A stretch of DNA of 10,162 nucleotides from Euperipatoides rowelli (taxonomy: Eukaryota > Onychophora > Udeonychophora > Euonychophora > Peripatopsidae), in assembly GCA_003024985.2 (NCBI GenBank), contig PXIH01S0018641.1, one strand, 5' to 3'. This document shows positions 6,722 through 10,162 of the stretch, piece after piece (position 1 is the stretch's first letter; the number at the start of each line of letters is the position of its first letter). Under the pieces are notes generated by a model. The model searched no databases. It had not been told where the DNA came from and was given only the letters and a program-made list of their open reading frames with translations. Made by a program: the position numbers and the translations under genes.

Positions 6722-6967
6722 GAAGTTTTCAAACTATCATTTTCAACATAAAGTCCCATATGTAATATATATGCGGATTTTGAAACATTCAATGTTAAAA
6801 TCGATATATGCCAACCAAATATAAAAACATCATTCATGATGCAGAAAACTAGACATGAGCCCTCCGGATTTTGCTATATTGTAGTAGGACCAGACAAAAA
6901 AAGTCAGAACCCAATAGTATATAAAGGTCCAGATGTTATACGCAATTTTTTAACCAGTTTGTTATAA
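6722..6967 (+). pseudogene. Polymerase Exo I motif segment
   Basis: 'IYADFETFNV' places the D-x-E catalytic pair of the 3'-5' proofreading exonuclease at 6776-6784. The frame continues through 'HEPSGFCYIVVGPD' and 'PDVIRNFLTSLL' to a TAA at 6965-6967. This is the Exo I block of DNA_pol_B_2 proteins. It is in frame 2, whereas the neighbouring upstream pieces are in frames 1 and 3. Confidence 0.85.
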
Positions 6968-6975
6968 GAAAAAAA

Positions 6976-7138
6976 AGTCTCCTAGCAAGAAAAATAAATA
7001 TGCCTATGGAATTCACCTCAGAAGATGAAGAAAAATATAATATGGCTACACAATGTCACATTTGTGAAAAATCACTACTAGGGCATAAAGTTCGGGATCA
7101 CGATCATATGAGTGGGGAGTTCTGAGATGCGGCACATA
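6976..7138 (+). pseudogene. Endonuclease VII-like HNH zinc element within the polymerase
   Basis: Frame 1 reads 'LLARKINMPMEF', then 'CHICEKSLLGHKVRDHDHMS', and, after a TGA at 7123-7125, 'DAAHNTCN'. The pattern C-x2-C ... DHDH-x2-G ... H-x2-CN mirrors the zinc/HNH motif of recombination endonuclease VII, here inserted between Exo I and Exo II. In related polymerases this block is a common insertion. Whether it cleaves DNA or only binds zinc is unknown. The stop interrupts an otherwise well-kept motif. Confidence 0.75.
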
Positions 7139-7142
7139 ATAC

Positions 7143-7571
7143 ATGCAACGGAATTTCCGATATACCAATAAAGTTCCAGTAGTTATTCACAACTTGAAAG
7201 GGTTTGATAGTCACCTCATCATGCAAGGGATTGGAAAATTTAAAAATAAAAAAGTCACCATGATCCCCAATAACATGGAAAAATATATTTCCTTCTCAAT
7301 GGATAATTTAAATTTTATCGACTCTTTCCAATTCTTGAACACCTCATTAGAGAAGCTTGTGAATAATTTACCTGAAGAGGACTTTTATATTTAAAAAACC
7401 CACATACCAGAAGAGAAGGTGCATTTACTATTGAGAAAATGGGTTTTTCCATATAGTTATATAGATGGAGCTGACAAATTCACTGAAACATGTCTTACAC
7501 CTAAATAAGCTTTCACAAATGATTTGGCTGGTGAATACATGTCTGAAACAGACTACTTTTATGCTCAAAAT
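7143..7571 (+). pseudogene. Polymerase Exo II segment
   Basis: 'PVVIHNLKGFDSHLIMQGIG' carries Exo II (the N-x2-G-F-D form of N-x2-3-(F/Y)-D) close to the start. The frame continues through 'ISFSMDNLNFIDSFQFLNTS', which matches the conserved Asp-Ser-x2-Phe stretch downstream. Stops lie at 7392-7394 and 7506-7508. The same frame then holds 'KWVFPYSYIDG' and 'AFTNDLAGEYMSETDY'. The ATG at 7143 is internal: the protein enters from the frame of the HNH element through a frameshift between about 7135 and 7160. Confidence 0.88.
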
Positions 7572-7909
7572 GGGCTACATTTAATCTTAAACTATTAGGT
7601 GAATATGATTTATATATGCAAAGTGATGTTTTCCTTCTTGCAGATGTGTTTGAGAATTATCGTAAAATGTGTTTGAACTTTTATAAAATTGACCCCTGTC
7701 ATACTTATACAGCACCAGGGTTAGCTTGGCATGCCTGTTTGAAAATGACAGGGGTAGAACTAGAACTTTTAACAGAGGTGGATATGTGCTTGTATATAGA
7801 GAGAGGCATAAGAGAAGGCATATCAATGATCACAAACAGGTATGGTGAAGCAAATAATAAATACATGGAAAATTACAACCCTGCCACCCCTCTAAATATG
7901 CAGCAAACC
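7572..7909 (+). pseudogene. Polymerase Exo III segment and start of palm
   Basis: Frame 2 reads 'LLGEYDLYMQSDVFLLADVF', giving Exo III (Y-x3-D, Tyr 7613-7615 and Asp 7625-7627). It then reads 'PCHTYTAPGLAWHACLKMTG' and 'MCLYIERGIREGISMITNRY', a highly conserved block of Polinton-type polymerases just before motif A. This is the best-preserved part of the gene. It ends at TAG 7910-7912, where motif A continues in frame 1 from about 7892. Confidence 0.92.
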
Positions 7910-8220
7910 TAGATGCCAACAACCTTTATGGATGGGCCATGATAAAAAATGCCAAACGGAGGTTTAAGTGGCTTACAGAAAGTGAAATCAAGTGTTTAGA
8001 TATTACAACCATCAATGAAGAGTCTGACACTGGATATGTGCTTGAAGTAGACTTAGAGTACCCACAACACTTACATGATTCACACAATGACTACCCACTA
8101 GCAGCAGAAAAAATGAAAATTAAGAAAAAAATGTCTCCATATGTGAAAATACCTAATCACAAACAACTCAAACTTTATCAATATAGCGGAATCAATGAAG
8201 CTAGTTCCAAACCTCTATAA
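7892..8220 (+). pseudogene. Polymerase palm motif A and TPR region
   Basis: Motif A reads 'LDANNLYGWAM', with the catalytic Asp at 7912-7914, the counterpart of D-x2-SLYP in other family-B enzymes. It continues 'GYVLEVDLEYPQHLHDSHND' and 'LAAEKMKIKKKMSPYVK'. In protein-primed polymerases the region between motifs A and B holds the terminal-protein insertion TPR1, and this stretch lies there. It ends at TAA 8218-8220, with the same frame continuing beyond the stop. Confidence 0.9.
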
Positions 8221-8484
8221 GAAAAACTATGTGTACACAGCATCAATTTAAAAATGTATTTTAAGTATGGCTTAAAATTACTTTGTATTCATAGAGGCAT
8301 TTCATTCATAAAATAATGGCTTCAACCATACATAGACTTCAACATCGTGCAGAGGGCGAAAGCTAAAAAGACATTTGAAAAGGATAATTCTAAATTACTC
8401 AACAATGCAGTTTTTGGTAAGACAATGGANAATTTAAGAAACAGAATTAACGTTAAGCTCAACACAAACACAAAAACTACGTAA
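8221..8484 (+). pseudogene. Polymerase motif B segment
   Basis: Frame 1 continues: 'KYGLKLLCIHRGISFI', a TAA at 8314-8316, then 'WLQPYIDFN' and 'KLLNNAVFGKTM' (from 8392), the K-x3-N-x-x-(Y/F)-G motif B that contacts incoming nucleotide. One ambiguous base (8430) falls in the codon after this motif. The segment ends at TAA 8482-8484 where the frame changes. Confidence 0.9.
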
Positions 8485-8746
8485 ACTCATCGCTTCTCCA
8501 GCATTTAAAACTTTTTAAATATTTAATGAGGATCTAATAGCTGTTAATATGAAAAGATGTTTTAAGTTGAATCAGCCTATTTATGCAGGGTTTACTATTC
8601 TAGAGTTGAGTAAGACTTAAATGTATGACTTCCACTACAATTATATTAAATCCAAGTATGGAGAGCGGGCTAAACTGTTATTCACAGATACAGACTCTCT
8701 AGCCTATGAAATTCAAACTGAGGATTTCTATGCAGAGCATGGTTGA
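8474..8746 (+). pseudogene. Polymerase motif C segment
   Basis: Frame 2 reads 'KLRKLIASPAFKTF', a stop, 'NEDLIAVNMKR', 'QPIYAGFTILELSKT', a stop, '[14 protein letters not shown]' and then '[13 protein letters not shown]'. The DTDS catalytic motif C is intact at 8687-8698. The segment ends at TGA 8744-8746, and a short piece of frame 3 (8742-8781) carries on as '[14 protein letters not shown]'. Both metal-binding aspartates of the palm (motifs A and C) survive despite the decay around them. Confidence 0.92.
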
Positions 8747-8809
8747 AAATATGGAACTGTTTGATACTTCAGACTATATTAAATAACCCTCCTCTACTCG
8801 GACACCAAT

Positions 8810-9202
8810 AAAAAAGTTATAGGCAAATTTAAAGACTAAATGAATTCAAAGATTATTAAAGAGTTTGTAGGATTCCGTTCTAAAATGTATATTTTTATTG
8901 CAGATAACATAGAGAAGAAAACTGCTAAAGGGATTTCAAAACATGCAGTAAAGAAAAAGTCGAAAAATCAAGACAATAAATAGTCTATTTAAAAAATTAT
9001 GCTATCGAACTGATATGACTTTTATTAGACACTCATCACCAACTACACAGAGTATATAAATAAAATTAGTTTATCCCCATACAATAAGAGATACATCTTG
9101 AACAATGGTTGTGGCAGCTTTGCATATGGGCATTATAGAAGTATAGATGAAGTCAAGAAGAACTTTACTTGCATTTACTTATTTATTATAGAAATTCAAT
9201 AA
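8810..9202 (+). pseudogene. Polymerase C-terminal (thumb) segment
   Basis: Frame 2 again: 'VIGKFKD', TAA 8837-8839, 'IIKEFVGFRSKMYIF' (conserved thumb entry of this family), 'KTAKGISKHAVKKK' and TAG 8981-8983. After a short degraded stretch comes 'KRYILNNGCGSFAYGHY', the conserved C-terminal block. The final stop is TAA 9200-9202. The last ten codons look drifted, so the natural terminus may have been slightly earlier. Confidence 0.85.
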
Positions 9203-9203
9203 A
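9198..9203 (+). terminator. Possible polyadenylation signal overlapping the polymerase stop
   Basis: AATAAA at 9198-9203 overlaps the terminal TAA. A T/GT-rich stretch, 'tttattgtgttttatc', follows about 20 bp later, as expected downstream of a cleavage site. AATAAA is frequent by chance in DNA this AT-rich. Confidence 0.3.
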
Positions 9204-9386
9204 AAAATGTATAACTAATTTATTGTGTTTTATCTTGAACAAATTTTATGGTTAAAATATTTAAACTTTCATAAAAATTTACTTTCACACACACAGACAA
9301 AACAGAGCTAAAAAAAATCTTGACTAAAATAATTTTAGTTCTTAAATATCTTTCAGAATTCTTTTATTTACTCATACAACACCTAA
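9204..9386. other. Spacer between polymerase and minisatellite
   Basis: AT-rich sequence with a short CA run at 9286-9298. A 'tatctttcag' stretch at 9347-9356 resembles an intron acceptor but has no supporting exon structure. No gene is recognised. Confidence 0.4.
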
Positions 9387-9640
9387 AAAAATGCAATCAA
9401 AAAAATACAAGCAAAAAAAAGTACAAGTAAAAAGAGTGCAACTAAAAAAAGTGCAACTAAAAAAAGTGCAACTAAAAAAAATTAAAAAACAAACAAGTAC
9501 AAGTAAAAAAGGTACAAGTAAAAAAAGTACAAGTAAAAAAGTACAAGTAAAAAAATACAACTAAAAAAAGTACAAGTAAAAAATTATAAGTAAAAAAAGT
9601 GTAAATAAAAAAAATAAGTAGAAAAAGTATAAGTAAAAAT
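9387..9640 (+). repeat. 15-bp minisatellite reading as KK-S-(A/T)-(T/S) pentapeptides
   Basis: The best units, between 9414 and 9480, are 'aaaaaaagtgcaact' and 'aaaaaaagtacaagt', period 15. In frame 3, 9387-9485 is open for 32 codons and reads as successive KK-xxx pentapeptides with xxx = NAI, IQA, STS, SAT, SAT, SAT. After a stop, the same style (KKGTS, KKSTS) resumes in frame 1 near 9496, then decays through units of 14-16 bp to about 9640. The unit length is a multiple of three. The array may be a piece of a basic, Lys-rich coding sequence or an ordinary A-rich minisatellite. The long Phe/Leu minus-strand frames here (9372-9560, 9472-9687) are its complement and not membrane proteins. Confidence 0.8.
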
Positions 9641-10162
9641 AAATGTAACATAAAATGGTTATATAGTATACTAACAAATAAAATCAACTAAGTTATATTC
9701 GGCCTCAAGATTCAGAGCTCGAAAATACCGGGCGCCAAGAAGCCAAATGCTACTTAATTTAGCAGCATGTCTACCCAGCTACAAATTCAAGAAGCCATGT
9801 TGGCTACTACCTTAACATTTTTTTTAGTGCGAAAATAATTAGAAAATTATTTATCCAATTTAAAAAAAGACTACTATAAGCTAATTCATTAAATTGGTAT
9901 ACTATTTACTTATTTAAAAAAAATCAATTTATAGCACATAAATAGTAGCTATGAATCGAAGGTCAAATCAAAGAACAGCAAAATCATCTGCTAAAATCTG
10001 TAACGTAAACAATGTTTTTCCCCCTCAATTATTAGCGTTTAGAGTTGCTATTTAATGTAAGATCAACAAATAAATTCCTTTGAATGTTAAACATAACTTT
10101 TACTGTTGCCCCATAAAACATGTTTAAATAAAAATTTAATCAAAAGACATATAAGAAAGGAT
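9641..10162. other. AT-rich sequence without recognised features
   Basis: A moderately GC-richer patch at 9700-9805 (with 'ccgggcgcc' at 9728-9736) stands out, but no frame, repeat or RNA structure explains it. It has no visible inverted counterpart upstream of the polymerase promoter, so it cannot be claimed as a Polinton terminal repeat. Confidence 0.4.

Larger units (their letters stand above)
5326..9202 (+). pseudogene. Decayed protein-primed family-B DNA polymerase, Polinton/adintovirus type
   Basis: A single ancestral gene of roughly 1,290 codons is recognisable through all three frames. In order it carries C2H2 zinc fingers, a Cys/His domain, a CCHC finger, Exo I (D-F-E), an HNH-like zinc element, Exo II (HNLKGFD), Exo III (Y-x3-D), motif A (DANNLYG), motif B (KLLNNAVFG), motif C (DTDS) and a C-terminal 'AYGHY' block. 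The domain order and motif wording match the DNA_pol_B_2 polymerases of Polinton/Maverick elements and related virus-like elements. These copy linear DNA from a terminal protein primer and proofread it. The gene is dead, with more than ten stops and frameshifts in every domain. No in-frame start codon was found. A TATA/initiator promoter precedes it, and a polyadenylation signal overlaps its end. No other Polinton gene is seen in the window. Confidence 0.88.

Noticed and set aside
7587-7826. Minus-strand frame of 79 codons
   Set aside because: Complement of the best-preserved exonuclease III and palm segment of the polymerase.
5649-8983. Recoded stop codons (for example TAA read as Gln or Glu) instead of pseudogene decay
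   Set aside because: All three stop types occur, stops are mixed with many frameshifts, and catalytic or zinc residues are also lost, which recoding cannot explain.
9347-9356. Splice acceptor feeding the Lys-rich repeat
   Set aside because: A pyrimidine tract ending in CAG is present, but no donor, exon or open upstream frame could be linked to it.
9372-9687. Two minus-strand Phe/Leu/Cys-rich frames resembling membrane proteins
   Set aside because: They are the complement of the A-rich minisatellite; their hydrophobicity is a by-product of poly-T-rich repeats.

Overview
The window looks like nuclear DNA of an AT-rich invertebrate animal. It is very AT-rich overall and holds no intact host gene. 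What I can recognise is a stack of decayed transposable elements of kinds common in cnidarians, tunicates, molluscs and arthropods. The species cannot be fixed from the sequence. Two N bases (1802, 8430) and several homopolymer tracts indicate a draft assembly.

Layout. Positions 1-780 are AT-rich spacer with one G tract and a short duplicated AAT-rich block. Positions 912-2083 form a large inverted repeat with arms of about 175-185 bp. At its apex sits a separate GC-richer insert (about 1082-1859) with its own terminal inverted repeats, a 19-bp tandem array and five copies of a degenerate ~60-bp module ending in 'caagagcgcc'. Positions 2250-4950, on the minus strand, are a 5'-truncated CR1/L2-like non-LTR retrotransposon: endonuclease piece, linker, reverse transcriptase, C-terminal tail and a GATAAATAAATAAA 3' end. 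It is broken by frameshifts and interrupted at 2922-3216 by a non-autonomous hAT element with a perfect 8-bp target duplication.

Positions 5100-5284 look like a polymerase II core promoter (CCAAT boxes, TATA box, initiator). It faces a long decayed plus-strand gene (about 5326-9202) for a protein-primed family-B DNA polymerase of the Polinton/Maverick-adintovirus type. Almost every domain is readable in order: C2H2 zinc fingers, a Cys/His domain resembling an OTU/papain-like peptidase, a CCHC finger, exonuclease motif I, an endonuclease VII-like HNH zinc element, exonuclease motifs II and III, and palm motifs A, B and C. At least ten stops and many frame changes separate them, so the gene is dead. 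No integrase, packaging ATPase, capsid or maturation protease gene of a Polinton is visible.

Just downstream (9387-9640) is a 15-bp minisatellite that reads as a Lys-Lys-Ser-Ala-Thr type pentapeptide repeat in short open stretches. Beyond it, 9641-10162 is featureless AT-rich DNA. The inferred order of events is: retrotransposon and polymerase element first, long decay, then the hAT insertion, whose ends are still perfect.
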